From Tetmemena sp. SeJ-2015 (lineage: Eukaryota; Ciliophora; Spirotrichea; Sporadotrichida; Oxytrichidae), in NCBI GenBank assembly GCA_027382625.1, contig JAJKFJ010022938.1:44594-108593 (forward strand): a DNA stretch of 64,000 bases, read 5' to 3'. Numbering within the stretch: position 1 is the first letter of the stretch; the number at the start of each line of letters is the position of its first letter. A program made the translations under genes and the position numbers. The notes beneath the pieces were generated by a model, which saw nothing but the letters and a program-made list of their open reading frames with translations, did not search any database and was not told where the DNA came from. Below are positions 11,788 through 22,369 of this stretch, piece after piece.

Positions 11788-13042
11788 TCAACTCTGATTA
11801 AATGAAGCGAAGTTGAAATAATGTTCAAAGTAGTCGTCTGAAATCTTTTTCACCTATAACTTGCTTTAAATGCTATAAAGATCTGATATCATCCTTATTT
11901 TCAGCAGTTTGTTGAAGAGTCTCTATGAGAAGTTTAGTATTCCCTTTGTTTGTAAACTAGTTCAGTAGTTTTCAACATCAAATAATTGTGCATTGAAAGT
12001 TATTCATGCCTTGAATGATCTAGCTCTTGGATTAGTTACTCACTGCTAGATAGACTGATTTCAGTATTCCTCTAGTTCGGGAGCTTCTCCTCTCATCTAC
12101 TAATATTTACTCTCAGAAATTACGTTGCAAGAAATAATTACTTTGGCATCCTATCTGAATCTAGTATTATATCCACAACACTCCTCAGGGCTTAGCATAA
12201 AAACTCCTGAGTGCCATTGCTGTATTTCATCTAGATTTTCTACTGACACTCCTCTCTTAAAATTGGTTATTCCTAATTGTTTGATTATTTTCTCGTATTT
12301 ATCATGAGTGTCTTGATCGCAAAAGATAATCAAAGGAATGTGCTTAGAGTACTTCTCAATATACTTAATTGTGTGATCCACTCTTTCAGATTATTTCTTG
12401 AATATTTCTATATCTCCTCCTAAGTCTTACTGAATTCCTGACACATACTCAACTTCACTTTAAAATGAAAGGATTTTAGTTTAGCCTAAAGTTTTTTTGA
12501 ATGATCCTTTATATGCCAGGATCACAAGTAGCGCTGAAAAGATAACATTGTGTTAGAGTCATATCCCAAATTCCAAAAATTTTTCCTTGAATTACTTTAA
12601 AAGGATGAGCTGTAATTATCTAGTCGTACTCATCAACGATTGTGATTTCATGAACATTCTTTTGACCATAAAAATTTTCGATAGTTTCAATACTCAAATT
12701 TATTCCGAGAGGCAGAAGTTATCTCTGAGCCTAGGTTTTGAGGATATCATTTAGGACTATGATCAAAACTTTCTTTCCTCTCTATTTCCAATATTCTGCT
12801 ATTAAACTAATAATCCAAGTTTTGCCCGATGCAGTTGGCAGATGGCATTAGATAGTACTACTCGAGCAGCTCAAAACTGTAGCTGCGATTGTTGCTTAAT
12901 ATTCATTGTGTTTATATTAGTCACAAACATTCTCAACTTTTTCTGAAATTTGCATCAATTCTTCCAAAGTTACTTCTCTCTTTTAATTGAATTCCTTAAT
13001 TGTTTCTTCAAAAATTTATTAGTTAGTGTCTGTATTCCACAT
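11788..13042 (-). CDS. DEAD-like superfamily 2 helicase/ATPase fragment with several in-frame TGA codons
   Basis: On the minus strand from ATG 13042 (MWNTDTN). Helicase motifs are visible in order: motif I LPTASGKT (about 12820-12845), motif II VDEYD (about 12630-12645), motif III FSAT (about 12530), and a later segment with CDQDTHDKYEK and LSPEECCGYNTRFR that resembles the second RecA-like domain. A one-base shift near 12490, at a run of seven T, is needed after FSATCDPG. TAA/TAG are read as Gln throughout. Four in-frame TGAs at 12063, 12042, 12006 and 11964 lie in a frame that is otherwise open and protein-like. SecA-type or other DEAD-like ATPases are possible; the subfamily is not certain. 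It lies beside a transposon and may be decaying. Confidence 0.55.
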
Positions 13043-13079
13043 TACTCTAATTTCTTAGTTTAAAGCTTTAAGATGTTTT

Positions 13080-14660
13080 TTTTGGATTTCTCTAAATCCA
13101 TTTTTTTATTCATCCCAATTCAAGAAATTGATATGTCTTTTTTTTTGGGAAAAATTTTTATTGATTAAAAATCCCCAAATTTTTAAAGGGAGGTGGGCTT
13201 TATTTTTTCTTTTTTTTTAAAATAAGAGTAAACAAAAGTCTCTACATTTTTTAGGAGTTCAGAAGTCGTCAAAACTAATATGGGATCGAAGTTTGGTATT
13301 TTTGAAATGAATTCTACCCAATACCTATTTTATTTTTGAAAAAGCAACTTTAAAGTTTCTTTTGAAAACCAAAAAAAATTTTTAGGTTTTTTAGAAATAT
13401 TTCGGACTCAATGGATTAAAACCAACCCTTTTTGACATAAGTTTCTATTGCAGCGGAGTGTTCCTCTAATTAATTTTTTCTCCCCTAAGTATCAATGGAC
13501 ATAGTTCAGAAAGTAGTCCAATAAAGTGAGGGTTATAGGGAATGTCATTATCTTACAAATATCTGTTGAGAGTTAGAATCATTTGTTTGAAAATGTCTTG
13601 CTTTTAATCACTAATTTATCAGCAATTTTAGTAGAGTTCAAGAATGGATATAAGGTGTGGAAAAGAGTTTATCCTTCATACTACAATGTTTTTAATACTT
13701 TGGACATTCTGAAATGTATATTGAGGACTTGATTGATATTAAAACTTTTTAAGCTCTAGATTTAATGAGTCTAATTCTCTATTCTTAAAAAGCTTTTCTA
13801 ATTTTTTTACTCAAGATTTATTTAATACTCTTGACAATTTATCATTAATTTTGGATCCTCGATAAATTTTTCTATCAGTGATTTTTGAACTAGAAGCTTT
13901 ATCTCCATCTCAAGGTCATTATAGTTTTCCAAAATAAATTTGGAAATTTTGATTTACTGTAATTAAGTTTCTTTTTTTTAGAGGGGGGTTATTTCAATAG
14001 CAAACTTTTCTTATTTTTTTGCATCACATTTTCTTTTTATTGTTCAAGAAAATAGTTGGAAAGAAAATTTTAGAAGGTCATCTTGCCCCTTCTTTAAGAG
14101 AGGAAAGTTATGGATTTTATTTTTGGGAAGTTTTTATCTCTTTACCCTAATGAAGTCTCTTATTTCATCAAATTCATAACGAAAAAGGTTTCTTTGAGGT
14201 TTGGGTTTTTTTCAGGAGTTTAAAAAATTTTTTGGAAAGGAAATTTGGTTCTTAGGGTTCGGGGTTTCCAAACCACAAGAAAGCTTTTTTGAAATTATTT
14301 TCCCCTTTAAAATATTTAAAATTTTCCTTATTTTTTTGCTTTGATGTGACCCTTTAAAATTTTTATTAAATTTTCCCTTCAAAAGTCTCTACATCGGAAT
14401 AACAGTCAAAAATTCCACTTTTCATAAAATTAGGTAAAAAAATTTGGGTAAAATTTTAATTAAACCCTTTAATAAATAGGACAACAAAAAAAATCAAAAA
14501 ACCCCAATCACACCCAAACTAAACATTATTTATTTAAAGAAAGGGCCCAAAATTTAGCTTTAAAGATAAAGAAAATATCACAGAAAATCACAATAAATCA
14601 CAAATAATCACAAAATTTTATCATTTTTTTACAAATTCATCTTTAAACTTGTGATTAAAA
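13080..14660. other. Degraded or corrupted AT-rich block
   Basis: Runs of T, A, G and C are abnormally long and frequent, resembling a milder form of the homopolymer tract at 46.9-50.1 kb. No coding frame can be followed. It may hold part of the neighbouring transposon, corrupted in the assembly. Confidence 0.5.
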
Positions 14661-14788
14661 ATTTATCACTCAAAAATGATTTCTATTTCCTCAATTTATA
14701 CTTTTGATTTTATTGACCTATTTACTATAAGAAATCATCCAACTTATTATAAAATCTTCATAATAAACTTTGACTATTATTTTAGAAT

Positions 14789-15380
14789 ATGGAATCTTCA
14801 AAAAGAAAGTGGGACCAGTTTGAGGAATCAATGGATGGAAACATGGAGAAACTTTGATGAGAATAGGACCTTAGGAATTGGTGGGAAGATTTAGATCAAA
14901 GCAAGACCTCTACTCCTACTTCACGGAAATACGTAAAATAAATTGGCAAAAAAATTTTTTATTTTAGTGAGCTACTACATGCCACCGATTGAGGGTGTGA
15001 ACAGAGATTACTTTAGACAAATTCTCAAAGGTGATAAACTGCTTTTGAAAATGTCAGATGTTAAAATCACAAAGGTGCCAAAATATGATGAGCTATCTGT
15101 TCGACAAGTGTTCAAAGGAATCAAGGACGATTCAGAACTTTTTAAGGGTTTCCCAACCCGACATGGATGAAAAGCAAAAACCTATAGACAGGCAATACTT
15201 CTTCAACATTTGTTAACACTCTCCAACCTGAATACTTGAATCACATTGTTAAGCTCACTCAGGATAAAAGAAATCTGCTTCTGATGGATCAACTAAAAAC
15301 GATTTCATCCTAATCTCCGATGAGTGGCTCTCTCAACTCACTAGTCATCCTTTTATATCAAGTAAGATTTTAATTTACTA
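14789..15380 (+). pseudogene. TBE-like transposon accessory ORF (22-kDa type), frame-broken
   Basis: A start at 14789 (MESSKRKWDQFEES) is followed, with frame changes, by segments YYMPPIEGVNRDYFRQILKG, VKITKVPKYDELSVRQVF and later NTLQPEYLNHIVKL. From memory these resemble the conserved second ORF of telomere-bearing (TBE) Tc1/mariner elements of Oxytricha germline DNA. At least three frame shifts and a TGA (about 15168) break it. It is divergently placed relative to the neighbouring transposase. The family assignment rests on recalled motif similarity and needs a search. Confidence 0.5.
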
Positions 15381-15739
15381 AATCAATTTCAAAGAGAAAA
15401 ACGGAAGAACTCTTTAACTCATGAAGCAATCATCAAAAGTGTTTAAAGCAAGAAGATAAAAACCCAACCCTTCCCCCTGTTACTACACTCAAGAGATTCA
15501 AAAATAATGAAGGTCCCGGCTCAACATCAAAAGCACCATTCCAACCTAATGTACTAATGATTGAAAATCAATCTCATACTTTAATAAATCAAAGTCATGA
15601 AGGTTTGGCATAAAGCATTTCTAAGTTAAGATTTAACATATGAAATAATTTCACTTAAGAATTAATCCTAACTTAATAAGTTTATTCACACATAACTATT
15701 AAACTATGTTATCATTTATTTTACTGAAGGATTAGGTAA

Positions 15740-16760
15740 TTAGTTTCCTTGCATTAATTTTTTCATTCTTGAGAGATGCCTTTAGCTTAATCCTTTTGTA
15801 TTAATTCTTTAGCAATGAGAAGAAATTCTCTATTGGGTTATACTGAGGAGAGTAGGGAGGCGTAAAAATAAGTTCGATTGAGAAATCACTGCAGAGTTCT
15901 TTAATTCGCTTACTGTGATGGACTCTTAGGTTTCAAGCATGATAGTTAATTTTCTATCTTTGAAGATCTCTTGCACCCCAAGGATGAAGTCGTGAAATTT
16001 TTCAGTGTCGATGGATCTGTCATGCATGTAAAACATTTCAAGTCCTTTTGATGCCGAGATTCCACAAACGATAGCTAAGCTTTCTTAAGCTTGGAGTTTA
16101 TCTTGTACTTGGAATTTTTTTTTTGATTTTTGTTGCTGTAGTCTAATCTCTGCCTAGTAGCTATTGTGAAAATCACTTCGTCGACGAAGAGAATTTCTCG
16201 TTTATTATCTATTGCTAGTTAAATTGCCTGAAGCATCTCCTTCTCTAGAATTTTGATCTTTGCAGTTTTTTTTGGGATTTGATACTTGAGTTAACGATTG
16301 GGTTTTCGCTTTATGTTAGTTTTTTGTAAATGTTTCTCATTAAGATGGAGAGATAATTTAAATTTGGAAAGGCTCTGGGGGAACATAATGGGGATTTTCT
16401 CAATGATTGGGTTCATTTTCCCGCTTATTTTATAAGTGTGTCTTGAGAGATGAGGAAAAATTTTTAAAAAAGGGGCTTACGAAAAACATGTTTTCCTTTT
16501 TAATTTGATCTGTCCTTGAGATGTTTTATTCTATTGGGCTATTGCTTGTTGACAGAGTTTTCTTACTAATGATGGATTAATTCCTGTTAGCTTGCTAATT
16601 GACGAGTAGCTAAAGTATATTAAGCTCTCGTCAGTTTGGGGTTAATGTTCTATAGCGGAAAAAATATAATCATTTCTTCAACGCTTCTCGCTTCTTAAAT
16701 TAATTGCTTATCTGAATTTTATAGCCTGCGTCCCCCTTCATCCATCTCTATAATAAAGTC
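15740..16760 (-). pseudogene. Tc1/mariner (TBE-like) DDE transposase remnant
   Basis: Minus-strand translation shows the order expected for a DDE_3/Tc1 transposase: FVDEVIFTIATRQRLDY (about 16140-16195, first catalytic Asp region), then IVCGISASKGLEMFYMHDRS, then a frame-shifted stretch resembling LRVHHSKRI (about 15905-15930, second Asp region), then TPPYSPQYNPIENFFSLLK (about 15810-15865, with the third acidic residue in PIE). Several one-base shifts and an AT-rich low-quality patch at 16240-16500 break the frame. In hypotrich germlines such transposases belong to TBE elements; no C4A4 telomeric terminal repeat is seen here. Likely an inactive or badly sequenced copy. Confidence 0.65.
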
Positions 16761-17074
16761 AATTTTTTAAAAAGTTTGTTTTTAGCAATCTACTTAATAG
16801 AAAATCAATATGTAAATACTGAAGAGTAGGATTTATGTTAAAGAGCTATGAAGCTTTTAGTTATCCTAGTTATGGGAATTTTTAAATCTGATAAAATGAC
16901 TAAGTGAATAAAGAAGAATTTCAAAGAAAGGAAATTAAAAAATTAGATGAAGAAATTTTGTCCTAAAATATGAAAATTTTATTCATTCCTTTATAAAATG
17001 AAGAAGAATATGAAGCAAATGAATCTAGAGTAATATATATAAGGAACTACAAGCTATAAGTTCAATTAATTAAT
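16761..17074. other. AT-rich spacer
   Basis: No gene or repeat is recognised between the transposase remnant and the palindromic element. Confidence 0.35.
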
Positions 17075-17293
17075 AAAATGGCGGAAAATCCGCCATGGCG
17101 GAAAATCCGCCATTTCTAAACTGTGCAAAGATAGAATTTTGAAATAATTTTAATTAGTTTTTATAGTCTGATAATAATTTTACTATTTCTACAATATTAT
17201 GAGCATTTATGAATATTAAAACACCAAACCCACTTTAATTAAAGAGTTGGTAAAATGGCGGATTTTCCGCCATGGCGGATTTTCCGCCATTTT
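17075..17293. mobile_element. Small inverted-repeat element with palindromic ends (MITE-like)
   Basis: A ~40-bp sequence at about 17076-17115 contains two tandem copies of the near-palindrome TGGCGGAAAATCCGCCA sharing a central CATGG. Its exact reverse complement, with TGGCGGATTTTCCGCCA units, lies at about 17254-17293. The two form terminal inverted repeats around about 135 bp of AT-rich sequence without an ORF. Flanks are TTAATA on the left and TATAAG on the right, so a TA target duplication is possible. The GC-rich arms stand out in AT-rich DNA. Confidence 0.65.
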
Positions 17294-17857
17294 ATAAGTA
17301 ATTATTTTTGGATAAATTTAAGACCTAATGCATCCAACAAATATTATGAGAAAGGATAATTAAAACTTATTTTTAACTTTTATTTTATGCTTGCTAAGCA
17401 AGTAATGTTTAAAAAAATTATTCATTTAGGAGGGTTTTGTTTTGCTAAGCAATATAAATTAAGACTCTAAAGTCAATGTGGCCCAAGTAATTGAAATTAT
17501 TGAATAAGAGGAATAGCATTAGGGAGAAATAATTCCTGAATTTATAGCTTACGATTAAGTTATATAAAAGCTGATCTCCCTTAATCAGCATCGTCGTTTG
17601 TAAAAAAAAAGAAAACTTATTTAGAAATTTAAATCTATGTTATTGAAATGATACTTACTTTAAATACCATTATTTACTCTTCCAATTTAAAAGTCTTGTT
17701 GGTTCATCTTTTTCTAATGAACACAAAATGTCCTGCAAAATTATAGTAGGAATTTTAATTAAAATCGGTGATTAGTTAAAATAATAAATGGAGAGTTGCA
17801 ACTTCGTGTCAGTTGAAATCTTAGATTCACCCCTTGATTTGCTGCTTGTTCGATAGA
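17294..17857. other. AT-rich spacer
   Basis: No coding frame or repeat is supported between the palindromic element and the next gene fragment. Confidence 0.35.
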
Positions 17858-18640
17858 GAATCAAAAAATAATATGAGTTTCTTCTTTAATCATCTTCGTA
17901 GCACCTCTGAGCATCAAGATATGATGTTCGCATTCCTCTTCATCGTAATACTCATCTTCATCAAAACTTGTGTCGCTTATAACTTTGTATTGAGCTCTCC
18001 CACACAAAAGTTATAAGGATAAAAAGTTCTTAGAATTTTATGCTGAATCGAATGGTGTAATAATTATTCAAATTGGACACACTTCAACCGCCACTGATTT
18101 ATTCCATTTTAATTTAATATCTAATTTAATTCTCTTTTTTATTAAATTCTCACCTATATTAAAGGAAAAAATATTTATATTATAATAAGATCGACCTAGC
18201 ATTGATTTAACTTTCCATTACTCACTTATTTCATACAAATTTTACTAAATACTAAAGAGTAATTTTAATAAATTCTGAAAAACCTTAGGAGATATTACTT
18301 ACTTGGAAGAGTTAGCATCCACAAACATAACATAGAAGGGCTTGCGTTGAAGTGCGAGTCTCAAATCTTCACTGTGCATTTTGAAGTTACACTTCTTGCC
18401 TCCAGTGAACTTTAAGGATCCATTTTCAAGTAGCTTGCCTATAGGAGATTTAGTAATTTAAAGAGAGAGTATACCTTCAAGTATCAGAGTTGGAAAGTCC
18501 AAGAAACGAATAGCAAGCGCTGGCTTCACGATATTGAAAAAATCTTTCAAAATTATTTTTATCCTCAAAAATTCTATAGAAGAGTTTTCCTTTGTAAGGT
18601 CAGCCAACGAATGGAAAAATTTGAAATTAATTGATTTTTG
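17858..18640 (-). CDS. Partial gene (C-terminal exons) of an unrecognised protein
   Basis: Minus-strand exons read FFHSLADLT...SSIEFLRIKI, FFNIVKPALAIRFLDFPTLI (to about 18476), then after a GT-AG intron GKLLENGSLKFTGGKKC and LRLALQRKPFYVMFVDANSS (to about 18302), then after another intron an acidic last exon SDTSFDEDEYYDEEECEH ending at a TGA near 17857. No upstream start is found: the frame runs back to about 18640 without ATG and meets the divergent CK1 gene. The N-terminal portion must lie elsewhere, behind an unrecognised intron, or in another locus as a scrambled segment. Family not identified. Confidence 0.5.
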
Positions 18641-18702
18641 AAGGAAGGAATTTCAGAATTTTTAAGAGGGACGTTTATTAAAAGATAGTAATTTATTAAA
18701 AA

Positions 18703-20691
18703 TGGACTTGCGAGTAGGAGGAAAGTGGAAGCTCCTCAAAAAATTAGGCTCAGGAGCTTTCGGAGAAATTTATTAAGGTAAGCACAAATCACTCTCATCC
18801 AATCGCTTTTTACTATTCAAAGTTATACGATCGTTGAACTTAGATTATAGGGTAAACTATTAAGACAGGGGAAGAGGTGGCTATTAAGCTTGTAAGTAGA
18901 GAATATTGTGCATCTTATGAAATTGGAGGCTGGGTGTTATGAAACATTCAGATTTAATTGCAACGATCATGAGAATTCTTGAGACGGAAGTTTTGAAAAG
19001 TTTAAAAAAGCAGACTCAATCGAAATTAGATTAATCAGAATTATCCCTCTTTCGAATATCTATCCTTAAAGATTCTAATGGTTTTGTTTAGGAGCCAACT
19101 AAGACAAAGTTTCCACAACTGCTTTATGAGACAAAGCTCTATAAAATTCTCATTGGTGGAGGTAAGTTTACAAAATATGAGAGGATGTCAGAAGCAGTTA
19201 TTCATGACTGACTATTCTTGTCCCAATCTTCATTTTCTAATCAGTAAATAACCTCTTATCTTAGTTGGTATCCCTACTGTGCATTGGTTTGGTGTTGAAG
19301 GAGATTATAACTGCATGGTTATGGATCTGTTAGGGCCTTCCCTTGAGGATTTATTCACTTTCTGCAAGCGAAAGTTTTCCCTCAAGACTACTTGCATGAT
19401 AGCCGATTAAATGATTCAGAGACTGGAGTTATAAAACTGCTCTTCCATTTTTTATGATGAGTTCTTGCATAACAATCACTTCATCCACAGAGACATGAAG
19501 CCAGACAACTTTTTGGTTGGCTCTGGGAAGAAACAGCACCTGATCTATCTGATAGACTTTGGGTTGGCTAAGCGTTACCGAGACCCCAAGACAGGAGAGC
19601 ACATTCCTTATCGCGATAACAAATCCCTAACGGGTACAGCTAGATATGCTTCAGTCAATACTCACCTTGGCATCGAGCAAAGCAGACGCGATGACTTAGA
19701 ATCAGTAGGCTTCATTCTAATGTACTTCCTCAAGGGTTCTCTCCCATGGTAAGGCTTGACTGCTAAGACGAAGGATGACAAGTATAATCGCATTAAAGAG
19801 AAGAAAGTTACAACCACTATCGAGGCACTCACCAGGGGCTACCCTGAGGAATTCAATCAGTATCTCTCCTACTGCAGAAACTTGAAATTCGAAGAGAAGC
19901 CTGATTACTCCTACCTTAGAAAGCTGTTTAAGGATCTTATGTATAGAAGTGGCTTCGAATGCGATTATCAATATGACTGGGTTATCTTGAAGAGTGGAGG
20001 AACTTTACCTAAAGAAACAGCATCCAATGGGGTGCCAAATGCAAGCCCAACAGGTGCAAGATAAAACCAGGCTCAATAACCGATCGCAGGTACAGGAGGT
20101 GTGAAGAGGCAGACCACAGCAGAGCAAATAAATAACGGAGTGACTTAGGCACGCTAACAGAGCAGTAATATGATGGAGGAGCGAAAGGAAACCAGAATGA
20201 TGATGGGTCATTAAGTTATTGGAGGAGGTGGTGGTGGAGCACCAATGGCCTCAACCAACAACGGTTTCAAAGCCAATTAGTACGCTAGTGGTGGTGGAGC
20301 ATTAATTTATGTCTATAATTGAAGTTTTAGGAGGCTATGGAAACTCTTATTCCAAGCCTCAGGAAGATACATACGCAAATGGAAATACAAAAAGACAGAA
20401 TAACACTGGCATTCAAGCTCAGAACAGAATGATTTCTCAATAGCAGCAAAGCTCAAACAACATAGATATATATGAACAATCGCATTAACTTAGGTGTGAA
20501 CATTTTTGGAGGAGGGCCTTCTCAAACGTACAATGCTTACGGAGCAGGCAGAGGAAACACAGCCAACTAAGGTAACGGAGTTAAGGATGCCCTCAACTAC
20601 AATCCCTATCCAGCTCCTAAAATAGCTACCACACAAGTCAGGGTAAGTTTTATCTCTTCTTATTTATCTTTCTTAGAACTACAAAATTTGA
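18703..20691 (+). CDS. Casein kinase 1 family serine/threonine kinase, interrupted by three IESs
   Basis: CK1-type kinase. From ATG 18703: glycine loop [15 protein letters not shown] lysine, [33 protein letters not shown], the CK1 signature [10 protein letters not shown], catalytic HRDMKPDN (about 19487), [10 protein letters not shown], the [20 protein letters not shown] substrate region, LPWQG with TAA as Gln, and DYSYLRKLF. The kinase domain is followed by a Gln/Asn/Gly-rich tail ([20 protein letters not shown]). Introns with GT-AG ends are at about 18779-18849, 18892-19091, 19162-19265 and 20643-20676; the second is long and could hide an IES. IESs at 19426, 20296 and 20456 each carry matching pointers and restore family-consistent protein. 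Stop TGA 20689-20691. CK1 enzymes act in cytosol, nucleus or cilia; the role here is not determined. Confidence 0.9.
19426..19458 (+). other. IES, 33 bp, pointer GAGTT
   Basis: GAGTT at 19426-19430 and 19459-19463. Removal converts QRLE-insert-FLHN to the expected CK1 sequence [15 protein letters not shown]. The insert has no TGA and is a multiple of three, so only family comparison exposes it. Confidence 0.85.
20296..20329 (+). other. IES, 34 bp, pointer GGAG
   Basis: GGAG at 20296-20299 and 20330-20333. The insert contains an in-frame TGA and is 3n+1. Removal continues the Gly-rich tail as [11 protein letters not shown]. Confidence 0.7.
20456..20474 (+). other. Very short IES, 19 bp, pointer AACAA
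   Basis: AACAA at 20456-20460 and 20475-20479. The insert (CATAGATATATATG between repeats) shifts the frame; removal gives [16 protein letters not shown]. Confidence 0.7.
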
Positions 20692-20957
20692 AACTGAAGG
20701 GACAAACTCAGAGCAAGACAAGATGAAACCATCGCTTGAGGGATGTGCCAAGCAGGCTATTCGAAATTCATAATATAACTGTGCAGTATATGAATGAATC
20801 AGATACGAAATTGATTTAAGGAAGCAATTCTCTAAAATTTTGAACGATGATTCGAGATTATTCTAAAGAACATTAAGGATGTTAAAGAAAGAGTTAGTTC
20901 ACTCGATAAATATCATCATCATTTCTTGATTGAATGTAATACTGACACGCATGCAGC

Positions 20958-22369
20958 TCATTGCCACTGAGAAGCCTTGGCTCTGAGGGCCTCAGAGATC
21001 TTGTCCATGAATTCCTCGGTGTTGAGGTAGCTATCTCTGGGAACGTCCAAGGTGTTGTGAACGCAGATGGCCAAATCCTTGGTCATGAAGCCTGCCTCAA
21101 CTGATTCGATGATGGCGTCTTCGAGGGCCTTGGAGAAGGTAGCGAGCTTGGCATTACCGTCGAGCTGTGCTCTGTAAGCAAGACCCTTAGTCCATGCGTA
21201 GATGGAGGCAATGGGGTTGGTGGAGGTCTCCTTGCCTTGCTGGTGCATTCTGTAGTGGCGGGTCACAGTTCCGTGAGCAGCCTCAGCCTCGAGGGAGCCA
21301 TCAGGAGCAACGAGGACAGAGGTCATGAGACCGAGGGAGCCGTATCCCTGGGCAATGATATCGGACTGAACGTCACCATCGTAGTTCTTGCAGGCCCATA
21401 CGAAGCCACCGTTGCTCTTAATGGCATAGGCGACCATATCATCGATGAGTCTGTGCTCGTACCAGAGATCCTTTGCCTTGAACTGATCCTGATACTCAGC
21501 CTCATAGACTTGTTGGAAGATGTCCTTGAAGCGACCGTCGTATCTCTTGAGGATGGTGTTCTTAGTGCTCAAGTAAAGAGGGTAGTTTCTCTCGAGAGCG
21601 TACTTGAAGGAAGAGTGAGCGAAGGCAGTGATGGAATCGTCAGTGTTGTACATGCCCATGAGCACTCCACCCTCCTTGAAGTTGTAGACGTCGAAGGTCT
21701 TCTCCTCAGAGCCGTCAGCAGGGATGTACTTAATCTGGAACTTGCCTGCGCCTGGGACAACGAAGTCGGTGGCTCTGTACTGGTCACCGAAAGCGTGTCT
21801 TCCGATGATAATGGGTTGGTTCCAGCCGGGAACGAGGCGAGGGATGTTCTTGATGATGATGGGCTCGCGGAAGACGGTACCGTTGAGTTCGTTTCTGATG
21901 GTGCCGTTGGGGGATTTCCACATCTCCTTGAGGTTGAACTCCTTAACTCTGGCTTCATCGGGGGTGATGGTAGCGCACTTGATGCCAACCTTGCACTCCT
22001 TGATTGCGCGAGCGCAGTCGAGAGTTACCTGGTCGTTGGTGGCATCTCTGTGCTCAATACCTAAGTCGAAGTATTGGATATCGATGTCGAGGTAGGGGAT
22101 GATCAACTATAAGAGAAGTTTAAAGAGATGTTCTTAATTTGCCGAAATGATGATGTCGATGCATCTCTCATGGATAAAGGTAATTAAAATTCTGCCTTGA
22201 AAGACATAAGAACATTTAGCTTACCTTGTCCTTGATCCACTTCCAGATGATTCTAGTCATCTCGTCTCCGTCCATATCGACGACTGGGTTATCAATAATT
22301 TAAAAGAGACTCTCTCATTTTGCCCAAAGTTTTATGATCAACCTTGATCTTGGTAAGTGCTTCAACCAT
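20958..22369 (-). CDS. NADP-dependent isocitrate dehydrogenase
   Basis: Oxidative decarboxylation of isocitrate to 2-oxoglutarate with NADP+. Minus strand from ATG 22369 ([11 protein letters not shown]) to TGA 20958-20960. After removal of a 46-bp IES and a GT-AG intron (22107-22224) the protein is about 415 residues, normal for the dimeric eukaryotic enzyme. Visible motifs: [43 protein letters not shown], the substrate loop [33 protein letters not shown], the Asp-rich metal site [11 protein letters not shown] and [14 protein letters not shown]-rich codon use implies strong expression. There is no obvious targeting peptide, so it is likely cytosolic. All tryptophans are TGG and the stop is TGA. 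Confidence 0.97.
22107..22224 (-). other. Spliceosomal intron in IDH
   Basis: GTAAGC donor after ...WIKDK and TTATAG acceptor before LIIPYLD on the minus strand; 118 bp. It is long for a hypotrich intron and may contain further eliminated DNA. Confidence 0.75.
22291..22336 (-). other. IES, 46 bp, pointer ATCAA (TTGAT on the coding strand)
   Basis: ATCAA at 22291-22295 and 22337-22341. On the coding strand, KV-D then insert then [10 protein letters not shown]; removal gives the exact IDH N-terminus. The insert has no GT-AG ends in the needed positions and is 3n+1 long. Confidence 0.9.

Noticed and set aside
21237..22095. Plus-strand frames of up to 275 codons opposite IDH
   Set aside because: Antisense shadows of a GC-rich conserved gene.
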